Source: Nymphaea colorata
Lineage: Eukaryota; Streptophyta; Magnoliopsida; Nymphaeales; Nymphaeaceae
Length of the DNA: 64,000 nucleotides
Assembly (NCBI RefSeq): GCF_008831285.2
Contig: NC_045142.1
Coordinates: 3,291,001-3,355,000 of the forward strand
Direction of reading: 5' to 3'
The notes below the pieces were generated by a model, which had not been told where the DNA came from, searched no databases, and saw only the letters and a program-made list of their open reading frames with translations. Position 1 is the stretch's first letter. Every line of letters begins with the position of its first letter. The position numbers were made by a program, and so were the translations under genes. Below, piece by piece: positions 24,542-38,100 of the stretch.

Positions 24542-25461
24542 TCAGATTGGAAGAGGAAAAAATTTTCATCCTGTAAATTTTTCTAGAAAAATGACCATGG
24601 TAAATTTACCACATTAAATTATTCTCGTGCAACATGTGATTTGGATATGGGACCAGTCCGGTGGTTTATCTTTCCAAAGTTAATTTCAGGCATAAACATA
24701 GAACGAGGCCTGCAGATTCACTAGATTTTTAATAACTCAGCTAGTCTATTGTTGACACTCTTATAATAAACTCTACCAAGTATGCACGAAAACTGAACGC
24801 CTTCATTTCCTATCATGGTTATTGTGAACTTCAAGCGTTTTAACTAGCGAAGCATGCATCAGAATTGAACATCGATCTTGATGATGGCTAATTTGAACCA
24901 GGCTTTTCTTATCAAGGAAAATCGAATAAAAGAATTAAGTCGATCAACGTTTTTGATTCACGAGATTGAAGATAAGACTTTCGAGTTCAAGAAGTCCAAT
25001 AGATCAATAATTAAATTTGTCTATGTTGGTACAATCTCATATGGTCCGCAACTCAGATCCCCTCGCTACTAGATTGGAGTTTACCTTAAGTTGAAAAAAA
25101 TTAAGAACTTAATGAACGCATAAGCAAACAAATGTACTATACATGCCAAAATCATAGGAATCTATCAAAGTTCATGAGATCATACCAATATCCATCACAC
25201 AATCAAAAGAGGGGCCAGTGGATCTTTCAGAGGCTGCAAAGGTGACACAAATTTTTCTAAAAGGTGACATTTGTGTCTTGGAGACCACAATTCTATTTAT
25301 AAACTTATGAGAGTTCAAATGATGGCTTTGCCAATCATGAACCGGATATAGTTCTCTTTGGTTTCTACACATATGATTCATATTAAAAAACATAATACAG
25401 ACCCAGACTTATTAGAGCATCATAAATTAGCTCTATCTGTACAAATAGCATACATTGTACG

Positions 25462-25462
<1 letters not shown>

Positions 25463-25546
<84 letters not shown>

Positions 25547-25557
25547 GTGTGTGTGTG
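25463..25557. repeat. (AT)41 plus (TG)n microsatellite
   Basis: About 82 bp of uninterrupted AT repeat followed by a short TG run. Confidence 0.97.
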
Positions 25558-25965
25558 TGGATTTCTAACACTTAATAACTAGGTGTGTCTATGTTTTTAG
25601 CAAAATCATATATATGGATCTACATAATACTCCCATCTAGCTTATAAAAATAAACATATTGGGAAATTTATATATACCATTTGATCATGTCTACACTATT
25701 ATATGGACTACATAAATTAGGCAATCGGTCTGCTATGTACCATATATACATGGCGTAACAACGCCCTCTATACATGCCTGTCTTCCAACGGTCTGGCTCA
25801 TATTTAATGGATTTGTCTAAAAAAGCATGAGATCGTGAAATATTTCATTAAATTATAATTCGACAGCCGACCCCTTTGGCACCTTTTGCTAAAGAAACAA
25901 GGGAGCCTCCCCTTCATAAGACAACCACTGGGCTCTAAAAGTTTGCTTTTCATGTAGTGACTTCA

Positions 25966-26076
<111 letters not shown>

Positions 26077-27138
26077 CAGTGGCACTTTTAACTACCAACA
26101 AAACGTACACAAACTCATGAGATTTCTCGCCACCCTCAATTTTTTTAATGCGTAAGATAAAACCAAGGGGACGTCTTATCTGGTTGGACTGATGCGCTAG
26201 GAAGAAAAACCAATAAAGAAAGGACTCAAGATTGCTTGGTTGCTTGGAGAATGTCGAAGCATATAAAAGTACGGTGACTAAATATGTTGAAAGTCTAGAG
26301 CGGCGTGTACACAGTGAACACTCAATAGTGCACTACTGGGTGGAGCTCTTCCCACTTTTTAAGTTTTAAGCACCAAGAGAAGTACTAGTGGGACACCTCA
26401 AAAAAAGAAAAAACTAAAACGGCAAAATGGGTCGTCCACGTACCCTTATTCATTCACAAGACAGAGAGTTCTAGAGAGAGAGAGAGACAAATCTAGAGAG
26501 AGAAAATGTCACTCCCCATTAAAAGTGATTAGAGAAAATGAGCTAAGACAAGCATATTTGACGAGGGAAATAGTACGTTTTTGAATTCATTGACTATCTA
26601 AGTACCACGCTAAATAGAAAGTACTTACTAGAGGCATAATTTGGGAAAAAATGTACACTATGACCTTGGAGTTCGGCTCTGTGTGTAAGGTTGAGCTATG
26701 AATTATTAAGAGCAAAGAAGTCTGTTTACTTTGCTAGAAGTAAACAAACGAAGATTCATCAGTAACTTCTCTATGTTTTGGGGTTTTACATGGAAGGCTG
26801 ATTCCTCTAAGTAAACATAAACAAAAAAACTTCCAAAAATCTTTCCAACTAAAACTCTTAAGGGGTTGGAGTCATTGGACATGAGACTTTTTTTGCTAAT
26901 GAATGATAAAACTAGTTTAATACCTGGGTGATTCTCTTAAGAAAAGCAGCTTAAGCCAAGAATGAGTAGATACATTTTCGAGTAAGTGAAAGGAGTATTT
27001 CATCCCATCATCCAGATCAGAGCATATTAGGCAAAGAAAAATAAAAACAGTTATTCTCAACTTGTTTACTATGTAGGGACTGCAACCAATAGAATAATGC
27101 ATAGACTCGTATTCGAATATTCAATTGTTCGATTGTGT

Positions 27139-27659
27139 TTACAAAGAACTCAGGCGTAGATCAAGTGGGTCTCTTGTGGCAGCAGCGGCGGTGGCGGTGT
27201 TAGTGGTGGTGGCGGCAGAAAAGATGGAGGCTTCAAAGAAGAGAGAATATGGCGGGGTTTCCTTGGTCGACCCGTTGGTGAGCAGCCGAGGGGATCGGTC
27301 CAGCCCGTCTGACTTCTCGTACGACTTCAAGGGGAAGAGTTGCAGTGTCCTGACGGCCGAGTCCTGCTCCAGAAGGTCGATGGTCGACGACATATCTGCC
27401 TCTCTGAAGACTTCATCGCCCAGATAATAAAACAAACAGTCAGCCAGATGCATGGCAGGATACCAAAAGGATCACGAGAACAAATGAGACGCATTTCATG
27501 GGTTTCAGTACTTGGACATGATGGGTCAATCAATGTCTAGGAGATCAAGCGATAAAAGATGCTGAGAAGTGCAGAAAATTTGCTGTAGATGACATACCAA
27601 ACAAAGATTAATTGAGATGTGTGCTGCCTGACATCTACAGAATAAGCTAGAACGCGCCT

Positions 27660-27728
<69 letters not shown>

Positions 27729-28730
27729 CTTTCTTCTTTTCTGAAAGAAATGAAGAAACTTTTTGTTCTCTACAGATATCTTTGTTGGCTCTTTTGCAGT
27801 GAAAAGCAAAATGACTTTCTTGTTTGTTTCAAAACGTTGGCTGGTCATTAACATGCACAGAAGAGTCCAGAAAGAACACGAAGCAAGAATAATCGATGCC
27901 TTTAAAGTTTAACCAAAACAAATTTTTTTGCTTGGAGTTCTTAACCTTATACATAAGAATTATAGAAGAGAGATTAGCAAAAGCAGTAACTGTAGTTAAA
28001 AGTAAAAGAAGAAAGACATAGTTTGAAAGCAAAAGAAAGAAGAAAAGAACTAATGAATCACTAATCGATCACCTATTTTTCTGCAGTTGGCGCACAGATC
28101 CAGGAAAGTGACATATATAACTAGGGATGTTGCACCTCCCCCTAATTTTCAGGATAAGTGGAAGCACAGTGCTTCCATATTGCACCACCATCTTCAATAA
28201 GGAAGGATGGAAGATATCAATGCTTTCAAAGCTTTGCACTCCAATAGTAAAACGTCCCATCCATCCCAATTTTCAGGATCATGAACAGGTGGATGCGATT
28301 CAAGAATATCATTCACCTTTTCTTTTGCATTATAGTTTGCTTTTCTGGTCTCACATCATTTTTTTACTAACACCATTTGTTGGGTGGTGCTGGATTATTA
28401 AAAGAAGCGAAGCAGGAACCTACATGCAGCAGCAGCAGCGGCGGCGGCGATCTTCTTCTTGTCGTCCTTGTCCGAGATCTTCCGGCGCTTCTGCCTCTCC
28501 CTGGCCTTGTGGTTCTGAAACCAGTAGAAGACGTTCTTACTTTCGATCTTGCCATAGGAGCTGAGCTGAGATGAAATCCTCTGTATCTGCTCGGCGCTGG
28601 GAGTCCGCAGGCCGGCCTTGAAGAGGTCAGTCAGCACCTTCACCTGCTCAGCCGTGGGGTTCCACCTCCCACACTTTACTCCCCCTCCTCCTCCACCTCC
28701 CCTGATACAGAACTCTGATAATCCTTCTTC

Positions 28731-28733
<3 letters not shown>
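27139..28733 (-). CDS. WOX5: WUSCHEL-related homeobox protein, WOX5-like
   Basis: Two-exon gene for about 193 aa. Exon 1 runs from ATG at 28733 to about 28424; exon 2 from about 27410 to the TAA at 27139-27141. The junction is not certain: T/gtaggt with aag/TCTTC, or AG/gttcct with cag/AGAGG (28420/27403), both stay in frame. A nuclear transcription factor; WOX5 maintains the root stem-cell niche. The atypical WUS-type homeodomain spans residues 21-85 ([10 protein letters not shown] to [19 protein letters not shown]). Exon 2 encodes the WUS box TLQLFPL and an EAR-like terminal LDLRLSSL, both typical of the WUS/WOX5 clade; the short length and that C terminus favour WOX5/7 over WUS. A glycine run precedes the homeodomain and an alanine run ends exon 1. 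Paralogue assignment within the clade is inference. Confidence 0.88.
27662..27726. repeat. (GA)n microsatellite in the WOX5 intron
   Basis: A GA run with one or two AAG interruptions, within the roughly 1-kb WOX5 intron; CT-rich in the sense direction. Confidence 0.95.

Positions 28734-28734
<1 letters not shown>

Positions 28735-28766
<32 letters not shown>
28735..28766. repeat. (CT)n tract in the WOX5 5' leader
   Basis: About 16 CT units lie immediately before the WOX5 ATG; in the sense direction this is a GA run ending within five bases of the start codon. Confidence 0.95.
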
Positions 28767-28769
<3 letters not shown>

Positions 28770-28821
28770 GCAGTTAGCCTCTAAATCTCTCTGTTAACTC
28801 AAGTGATGGAACGCGTTCTTG

Positions 28822-28829
28822 TATTTATA
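28822..28829 (-). promoter_or_regulatory. Putative WOX5 TATA box
   Basis: TATAAATA on the minus strand about 90 bases upstream of the WOX5 ATG, which would place the transcript start near 28795. A second GA/CT tract (28836-28876) lies just upstream of it. Confidence 0.5.
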
Positions 28830-28835
28830 TTTGAA

Positions 28836-28876
<41 letters not shown>
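28836..28876. repeat. Second CT/GA tract in the WOX5 promoter
   Basis: CT run with two CTTT interruptions, directly upstream of the putative TATA box. GA repeats of this kind are binding sites for plant BPC/GAGA-binding proteins. Confidence 0.85.
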
Positions 28877-31800
28877 AGGATGAGTGTGTGGCCCCCTTTT
28901 GGTATTTTGAGATGCAGGAGACACGAAGAAAAGGTAGCCAACTTCAACATTCTTGGGTTTCGTGATCACCACCACTGTTTCATGAGAATATATAAGGATA
29001 TTAAGTCAGAGTCCATACTATATAATTCATTGGCTAGGCTATCTCTGCACTAGACAGGATCAGGTTTTATTGACTCAATTTATACTCACAGGCATCTTGA
29101 TCGGGCAACTCCAAGTTTAGGTCCAGTTGTATGTATGTACGGCTCAGTGGCAGAGCTTAAAAAAAAAAAAAAAAAAAACTTTGGTTGATAGGTACTAATT
29201 CAAAAAATCTTGGACCCTTCAAATACATAAAATGATTGAACAACACTAAACGGATCTAACACCAATATAAGAATAAGCAAATGATTGGACACAACCGATA
29301 TATAAATTATTATTTTACATTAACTATGTTATATTATCACCGAGAACTATTATTGTTTCTTGTGTCCCTAAAAAGTCAGATTAAGTGTGAATTCTCCCTA
29401 TTTGTGGCCCACTACACGCTTGATCATATAAATAAGTAAATGTTCATTTCCATTAAGAACAACAACATTGCAAATATAATGGTGGATGATTAGGATCAAG
29501 TTACTGTTGTAACTCGTTCCCTGCTTTGTTGAGCTTCTCAATTTTACTTATGATTAGTTACCAACGTTTTTTTTTAATGAATGGGCCACAAGTTATATTA
29601 CTCCCCTTTCTTTTCATTTCTTCATTTTCTGATGTGGGCAACTGCCTACACAAACATACATGTAGCTCCAGCCCTGATGTGGCTCCGAACCTGCATGGGC
29701 ACCCGACCTAGCAACTATGCTCATATGTACCTTAGTGCTCCGTGAAATATGCACCAAAAATACTATACGTATAGTCTTCACAACCTTGTCAATATGTGCG
29801 TTAGTTATAATACACTAACTAGAGAAGTGTGTGACACTAGTAGTCTTTCACATTGATAAAGTCAATCTTTAATCTTTAACACCAGCTTTGAATCCAACAC
29901 TTGCTTTAGTTTCTACTTTGGTGACATAACTTCCTCTTACCTCATGCCTCTGCAGTCTGCACCTGCTCAAAGCCGATGCTAAGACTGAACGCTTCCCCAA
30001 CTGCTTCTGGTTTGTTTAGCAATACTTTTATGGCTTCGCCTGCAGCAATACTTTGACCGACTCCAGGTCCAAGAGTATCTAATCTATAAACAAATAGAGA
30101 TCCCTGGTTATTCTTCTATACTAAGATATACCATGAGATCAACAAGTTGATTTGAGATCTCGCTATTAGATTCCATTGTGGGCGATTCTTCCACAAAGTT
30201 ATGCTCGGTCATGTACCTAAAATTGGGTGGACCAAGTTGGTCCATGAATCACCTAACTGAGCGTGAATATCGTAGAGTTCATGAATTGTTTTTCCCAAAG
30301 CTTCCTTGGATAGGATTGAATAGAGATTGGTTTGACATGATCCCCAACTTGGCACCACGACCAATTCATGCAAATTCCGAGCCGGGCAGTCTCTAGACAC
30401 TGACAAATTTAAATTTCAGGTCTCGTTTCTTTTCTGACACGCTTTGAAATCTTGTCTGAGAACAAATTATTTTCCAATAACATCGCCAATTCCTTTTTGA
30501 ACAGACAACAGTTTTCTACCTTCAGTCTCCATGCACTGAAAGAACCTCTTCAATTCCCGACGCCCAGACTTTCAATTATTTGTATTCTAGTTTCCCAGTT
30601 CCTTTCGTTTGTCCTCACACGACCAACAATAAAATAACACCTCCAATCTCATCATTATCTGTGTAATGTGCATGTCCGCGTGTTTTACAGTGGCACATCT
30701 GTTCATGCTCTTCTCAAATCTCGCAACCAAATTTAAGATTACCAATTTGAAGAAGAAAAAGAAAGGAACGGCAACATGCACCAAGGCATCCTGTCTACGT
30801 ATTCTGTAATTTAAATCTGTTGACTAAATTGGCTTCTGTCCGTATGATCTCTTGCGTTGCCTGCTGAGACAACGCTGACAGTAGGCCAGAAAGCTCCCAC
30901 TGTTTGGTCTTCCCCTTCCATCTTTCAGATTCACACCACAGTGGTAGATTACGAGAGAATATGTCCAAAACAAGAGGCTTTACTCTAAAGCGAAGGTAGA
31001 GAACATTGCAGAACACAACAAACTCCTCCACACAGACACGAAGAAAAAGGAAAAAGAGGAATATTAATGGCAGTTCATGAACAGTAGATTAGATTAACGT
31101 AAATGGATTTGATCATGTGATTTAGCTTCAAATAGACAGATGAATCTGTCTCTTTCTGTACCAAATATGGAAAAACCTCATAACCTGTTCATTTGCTCCT
31201 GTTTCTTTTGGTCCTAGATTCATGCTTATTTCTTGAGTTCATTACCTCTACTTTCACAGATTTCCCTGCTGCCACCTGAATAAATGGAACGAAAAGCATT
31301 TTTTTGTTCTGCTTTAGCTGGGATAAAATCCACGGAACACACGAAAAAAGAACTGCCCAACTCAAATTAGTGGAAAAAAGAGAAGGTTTGCGTGTTGATT
31401 CTTATGTTCTTCATCAGTAGCCTGCCAGAAGTGGCAACAAAGAACAAATAGGCGTCCAACCATTAGAAAATCTTTCCACTGACTGATGCACAGACATCTA
31501 TCGAAACAGACAAGTAGATGGTAGTCTATTTTTCTAGAAACAAAAACTCATAAACCTATTAGAAAACATCACCAGGTTGACCAAAGCGGCAATTAAAAAA
31601 CAGCAGCGAATTGTCTTTTGTGCTGGTCCTTGGCTCTTTGGCCGTGGATTCTCTTTCTTGCCTCCTCTGAGACTCCTTTCCAAAGTCATGTCCTTCCTTT
31701 TGTATATACTCTTTCGGGAAATTCCCTTTTCGGGGCTTACATTTTTCTCAAAGTTCAGCTTAAAGTTTATGATTTGTTTAATCAAAAATGCCAATCAAAA

Positions 31801-32314
31801 AGTCGAAGAAAATAATGGTGGCTCCTCAAGGGCAATGTAGAATAGCGCAACTTTTTGTGCTTTCCAATGGGACATATATGGTTGACGCACCCGCTTGGTT
31901 TAGCAACACTAGATGACTTGTTATTGGTTTAAGTAATACTCCCGACATGGATGAAATTAGCATACAATAAGAGAGAGAACATAAGAAACCAGACCTGCTA
32001 AATTCTTGTCAAAATTGATTTTAATTAAAATATAAACATTCCACCATGTTTGTAAATTCTAATTGAACATAAACATGTTTTAATTCAATTTGTCTTTGAG
32101 AAAAACACATAGTTTTTTACCATTAAAAAATTGTTGTTATGATTCACTTTTTTATTACAAAAAAAAACACGTTAAACTTAGAAAATGATTGACTTAGTGT
32201 ATGATTGAAACATTATTAAGATCATATTTGATATAGTTAGATTGTATAAAAGAATGCTCTAGCAATCAACTTTGGATGGCTTCGCGTTTGTCCCTAATCT
32301 AGTGATCTGCCAAT

Positions 32315-32316
<2 letters not shown>

Positions 32317-32390
<74 letters not shown>
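32317..32390. repeat. (CT)37 microsatellite
   Basis: An uninterrupted CT run of about 74 bp. Confidence 0.97.
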
Positions 32391-32393
<3 letters not shown>

Positions 32394-32394
32394 A

Positions 32395-32599
32395 TAGAGT
32401 GAACAGAACTATCCAAAGTCACCCAAATCATCCAACAAATACCATCTATCTAATGCAAATAGATGGTTGAGAAAAAAAACATGAACAAAAATATGGGAAT
32501 TAATATTAAATGACAAAAATGTCTCTTTTTCTCTTTGTTCTTCTTTTAACTGTTCATTAGATGTGATGACCATCTAATTTAGATGGTTGTGTCACTCTA
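32395..32599. mobile_element. Putative small inverted-repeat element (MITE)
   Basis: Starts TAGAGTGA and ends TCACTCTA, a perfect 8-bp inverted repeat 205 bp apart, with internal ACCATCTA/TAGATGGT palindromes near both sides. It begins only a few bases after a long CT run. No target duplication confirmed. Confidence 0.3.
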
Positions 32600-33550
32600 A
32601 AAAAACCAAAACCACCACCATTCAATATATATATGTATATATATAAATTTGAGAGAACTAATCAGAACTTGCAAAAAAAATTAAGGCTCTCATAAGCAAA
32701 ATTGAAAATGGGAGGGGCCATTGTTTAAATTACTCCCTGATAAGAAATTTATCACAATTGTTAACTAAAAAGGGGTCCTTCCCCAAACTCCAACACGCCT
32801 CCTCAAAAAGAAAACTTTTAAGCCATCAGCAGGATCGAGTTGTTTCTTAGTTTTGCAGCCGCGTGAATTCAAGGCCTCTCAGATTCCGTCGTTCTCTTTT
32901 GTCCTCTCCCCTCCCTCCTCGTGCTCAGGTGCAGCAACCCAGATTTTGTTCGTGAGCCTTATGACCACCATTGACGACCAACCCACTATCTCAATCTCAA
33001 CGCGTGGCTTCCCCTTTCACACGAGCTAAGAATGAACCACACGCAGACTGGACGCTTGTTTGTGAATCCAAGGAGAAGTCTTTCAAACGCGGCATGATTT
33101 CTGAAATTTTCTTCGCCTTTTTCCTCCTTCTTCAAGCTTGTTTTTTTGTCTATGTTGATGTTTTTTCCTTTGTTTACTGGTTAAACTAGCAGTATTACAT
33201 AGTTAATATGCATTTCATGGGGTGATTCAGAGGCAGAGTAAGGATTTTTTTATTGAAGGACACTCAAGTTGCTATCACAGGTCCGATGTGGGTGCCTGGT
33301 GTAATTTTTAAGTCATCATAATATAATTCTGAATTTTTAAAATGAAGCATTTGATGTACTAGTATGGGCAATGGCCCACACTAGCTCCCCCATGTATCTC
33401 CGCCTTTGAGGCGATCTACATTTTCTCCCATGAAAAGTGGCCTCTAATTTCAGGATTGGTAATTGGTTCACATAGTGGGAATGGATGTAGTATTGCAAAG
33501 ACTTGTTGTGTTCTCTTCTTCCTTTATATTTGTGCAATTGTATTAGGATG

Positions 33551-33736
33551 CAGACACCATTGGTGTCATATGACCTCAGAAGTCACAAGCCTTTCCTACC
33601 AAGAAAACACAGTGATGCATGGATTGGCAAGGCAAAGTGGTGGTTGGATGAACCGGAGAAAGATCGGTCTAAGGTTGCACTGATGCCTACGCCTCAGCCA
33701 TTGGCAGAAGCAGGATGTCCATGGTATCTAAACTAG
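33551..33736 (+). other. Unidentified coding-like stretch
   Basis: ATG at 33551 opens about 61 codons (MQTPLVSYDLRSHKPFLPRK...) ending at TAG. The composition is protein-like and proline/tryptophan-rich, but I recognise no family, and there is no supported splice partner. Could be a gene remnant, an exon of an unknown transcript or chance. Confidence 0.2.
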
Positions 33737-34558
33737 TGACCAGCCGTCTACCATCCAATGGCAGTAAGCCGGAGAGGTGGAGTTGAAAAATATTCAAGGA
33801 ATTGTAGACCTCCGGCAGGAAAAAATTGAGCATGCAAGGCAGAATCAGATCGACACTCACATTAGTCAGCTGGTCCATGATCAAACCGCTTCAATGGTAT
33901 AGAGAAGACCCTGGTGGAAAAAATTTGGGTGGACCAGTTCCATAGCCAACATATGGAGCTTCGTCTTGACGGCATTATCTTTTTTCTCTTTTCCAAGAAC
34001 AGGAGGTCACTCTCAGCGATCAGTTACAGAAGAGAGCCTAGGACACACCAATGAAACTTGGCTGGTCGCACATGAGATGCTTGTTGGAATAGACGACCTC
34101 TGGAGGCCCACTTTAAGGCAGAAAGGTTATTTTTCCACCGCCGTAAGTAGAGATCACAGACCTTCGATGTAATTGTCCTTCAAATAATTCCTACCAATGA
34201 ACAACACTTGGAAATGTTTGTGATAAGACATTGTAATATGTGAATACCGATACATGCTCTACTGGGTGGCATTTGACCACTGCAATCCCCACATTGGAGT
34301 GCTGTAGTAAATGATTTGTAAATGAATGGAATGTGTAGACTCCTTGTAATAAGACTTGTCAAATTTGATTATTTGTTCGATATCCAATACAGAACATGCT
34401 CCGGACAAACTAAGTCATGATAACGGCCACGAGTTTCATGATACATACCCCATTTTGAGTGGACCACCTTTATCATCCAGTTGTGCTAAACCCTTCGGAC
34501 TTCGGAGCAACAGAGTTAGACCTTATTATAAGATCAACAGAGAAGAGCCAGAGTGAAA

Positions 34559-34590
<32 letters not shown>

Positions 34591-35100
34591 GCACACCCCC
34601 CCAGAGTTCATAAGACATAAAATACAGCAGTCGTTGCAAACAAGCAGCAAAAAATTCAGGACCCAAGGAACATGGAGTAACAGATAGATGAACAGAACAA
34701 AAATACCAAGTTCAAGTAATGAAATCGACGGTCTTCCCACTTGAGGAAAGGACTACAAACGAGGCACTTTTGAATTCAAAATCCAATTGCATCATCCCTC
34801 CAAAAAGAAAAAAAAAAATCCAAGGGTGAAAGACACAAGGTGGCTGAGGTCAATGTGCTGATCTGTCTAATATGTTCAGCTGCCAATCCACACCCAGCAA
34901 CCTATTGATCAAGATTTCAGATAGACACTGAACGCATGCCACCAGAGTCTGAGATGATAATGGCAACTTCAGCGATGACCTCTGCATGTTCACATCACAT
35001 AAAATGCTGAATAACTGATTTATGGAGGATTAGATTAAAGATGAAGACAACTGGAACAGAACTACCTGCAGAAGGATTCTCAAACAGGATGTGTAATCTA

Positions 35101-38100
35101 TTACAAGATTTGAGCAGCAGTGTTCAACTTCTCCGCTAAGCTAAGCTGTGTCCTGGTGAGGCTTGACAAATACACCAACAGGAGAGTGTCCTACCAAGGC
35201 AAGAAGAAAGACAAGACAATCGTTAAACTTAGGCTATTCTCTCTTGAACTATGATAACAAGACAAAAGATGCACGAAACCATGGGAAACAATTTGGTACC
35301 TGCAAACTGCCATTGAAAAGCTTATCAAAGGCAGCTGGAGTCATTTTTGGGATATGAGCCATTGATTCAGCAAGGTAGCTCCCTATATGATTGTCAGGTG
35401 CTGTTCTCCCTTCCTGACAAAGCCCAAAGAGGAGGCCACATAAAACAGAAAACCATGTAAATGTTGCAAAAGATGTATACTACCTAAATATGGCGAAGAT
35501 CAAAATTTGAGCTAAACAAGACCTGGGTCGAGGGGACAATAGTTGGACATGGGTCCAGTAGTTCCCTTTCTCCTTTTTGTGGGGCACAGAAGGATGGTTA
35601 TAGTGGTCTCCACTAGCCTCTCGCCATTTGGTGTTCAATAGGAGGAGCACATGACACTGGTGTTAATAGGAGGAGCATGTTGCCTAATCAGGTATGTTGG
35701 TAAAAAGTGGACTAAGGTAACCATTTGCTCAGGCAGGGTGAGCAGAATGTGTAGTAATCTGTCAAATCACATAGCTTTACTGCTCCAACATTTGCTCCAT
35801 CAATCATGGAGATCCATAGTCACCATCATGAACTTGAATGATGACATCGGCCCGACCAACTGTTTGAGTTGTTAGATCAGACAAAAAGAAGCTAAAAAAC
35901 CAAACGAACCATGGGGATCCATGGGCCCACTACAAACATGGACGAACTCAAGAAAAGCCCCATCACTTGTTTAGGGTTAGAACGGACAAGCAGGTGGCAA
36001 GGAAGCGAGAAAACAAAATCAGGCATGGAGATGCATGGTCACCATTGTGAACATGAATGATTAGACATAGGCTCTATCACTTTTTTGGAAGTGGTGACAT
36101 CAGACAAACAGATGGTAAGGAAGCTAGAAAACTAAGCCAATCTGATTTGGCAGACCAGCAGTGTTGGAAACTGGCTATGAACATTGATATGAAACCATTC
36201 GTCAATTAACCTGAAGCCCCAGGCAATGTGTACAACGCTTTAAACACAAATCTTAACCCTAGATGGGAAAAGAAAAGATATAGCCTTACCACAACATCAT
36301 CAACATATTTATAGATGTCATCAATTAGAACAAGGAGCCGTTCCATTGTTGTCTCCATTCCTTCCAGGTTATTGGGAAGCTTGTCTACAATGGTCTTCTT
36401 GAACACATCAACTGCCATGTGTAAATCCACAACTAGTTAGAAAGCCACCAAAAAATTCTGCATCCATCAACTCCCCCACCCAAAAAAAAAAAAAAAAAGG
36501 AGTTTCAAGTTGCTCAGAAATTGACATAATATATAAAGATATGCCTTACAAGAATGCAACCACACATTCCGCTCTAATTATCTGCTTGCATGATGTGTTC
36601 ACAAGATGAAACGGCTTTATTACCCCCATCAAGTTACAAGAATGTAACTGATGCATTTGGAAAGATAACTAATTCCTTTTTTTTTCATATAATGGTGGAG
36701 AAAGTATGGGACAAATCTATGTCATTAAAAAATCACCGTGATGACTATGACAAGGCTGAAGGTGGTCAAAGATGGAATATAAATGAACAAGGAACGACAG
36801 AAAAAGCATGTCTGTGTCTAGGAATAAAGCAGAAGATGCAAACCAGTTACAATTCCAAAGACAAAGAAAACATCAATGTAGTAGAATGCTATATATAAAA
36901 AGCTTGCAAAAGCCACTGCATCTTACACAGGCATGTTAACATGCAGAACTTTACTACATTTCACTATAGATTAATACAGGCTCATTGCAAATATAATTAG
37001 CAACAACAGGAACGTGAATGGAAAAGCATGGACATGCCTAGGCTACTTTAAGATACAAAGATCTCCAACATGAATTAACCAAGTTGCAGGTGACATTTTT
37101 GTCAATCACTTTGCTCTTGATCCTAAACAGAAATTTAGAGTCTAGTACCTAAAGCAAATGTGTCTTATTATCATGGAAGGGGGGAGAGAAGACTTAGGCC
37201 TACATAGGCAATCATCTAGAGCTCAAAAGGGCTTCTTTTCTCAGTTATGACAGAAAGAATGGATGAATGTACCTCAAGAGGACATGAATGACCACCAACA
37301 GCAACAAAAACTGTCCAGACAACAGAATGAGGGTTTATAGGAAATTATATAGGACAAACAGATGTTTAGACCTTCAGAAAAAAAAGAAAAGTGCAAATTT
37401 CACTATCATTCATGGAACTAAAATACAATAATAGACAACAGAATATATCAACCCAGCAAAAGATGTACGATATCATGAAACAAAAAATTACATACATCCC
37501 ACTCGCTCAGCTTCCACCATTCGCAAATCCAAAGGAATCTCATTAAACTGTGCTGCAAGCTGACGTTCTCCAAGAGAAAGGTTAGTTGACACATATGCTT
37601 TGATAGAAGCCTCCCCCATTTTGAATCCTGTGTCCACAGTCAAGTGAACAGGATTTGCCACTTCTCTAGAATAAAATTCATGAATTAGAGCACTTCCTCC
37701 AGAAACTCCAAACCCTGTTGAGTACCTGGTGCAAGAAAGAAAGCACAATTTAATGCCTCATGTATGCACATGCAGGTGTATGTGGGCATGCACCCGCACA
37801 CAGAGCGTGAAATTGCATATGCATGTAGGCATAGTTATTTGACAAATTCTAGGTAAAAAGAACAAGCAGATGAAACAAAAAACTTAAGAGCATGAAAGCA
37901 AGCACATAATCTCTAACACATAGAAGACTGAAAAAGTCATTTTGGCAGTGCCAGCAATCCCTAATGGATAATCAAGCCCATTCAGGAATGGATAAAAGGT
38001 CCAAATCAAGAGCCTTCTTGAGGCCAACCCTAAGCCATGAACTTCTTTCTCGATGGAGTCACATGAATTACGTTAGTGAATTGCCAATAATCTCAGAGAA

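Larger units (their letters stand above)
28877..35100. other. Intergenic region between WOX5 and eIF3f
   Basis: No recognisable gene in about 6.2 kb. It holds WOX5 upstream DNA, a 20-base A run at 29159-29178, a 74-bp CT run (32317-32390) next to a 205-bp MITE-like unit, a transcript-like GC-richer patch near 32870-33180, and an unidentified coding-like stretch at 33551-33736 (+). A CT/CA microsatellite lies at 34559-34594. Confidence 0.5.

Noticed and set aside
22354-25959. A single complete 3.6-kb CACTA element
   Set aside because: The right-end candidate lacks the subterminal motif array and the flanking 3-bp sequences differ (GGA versus ACT).
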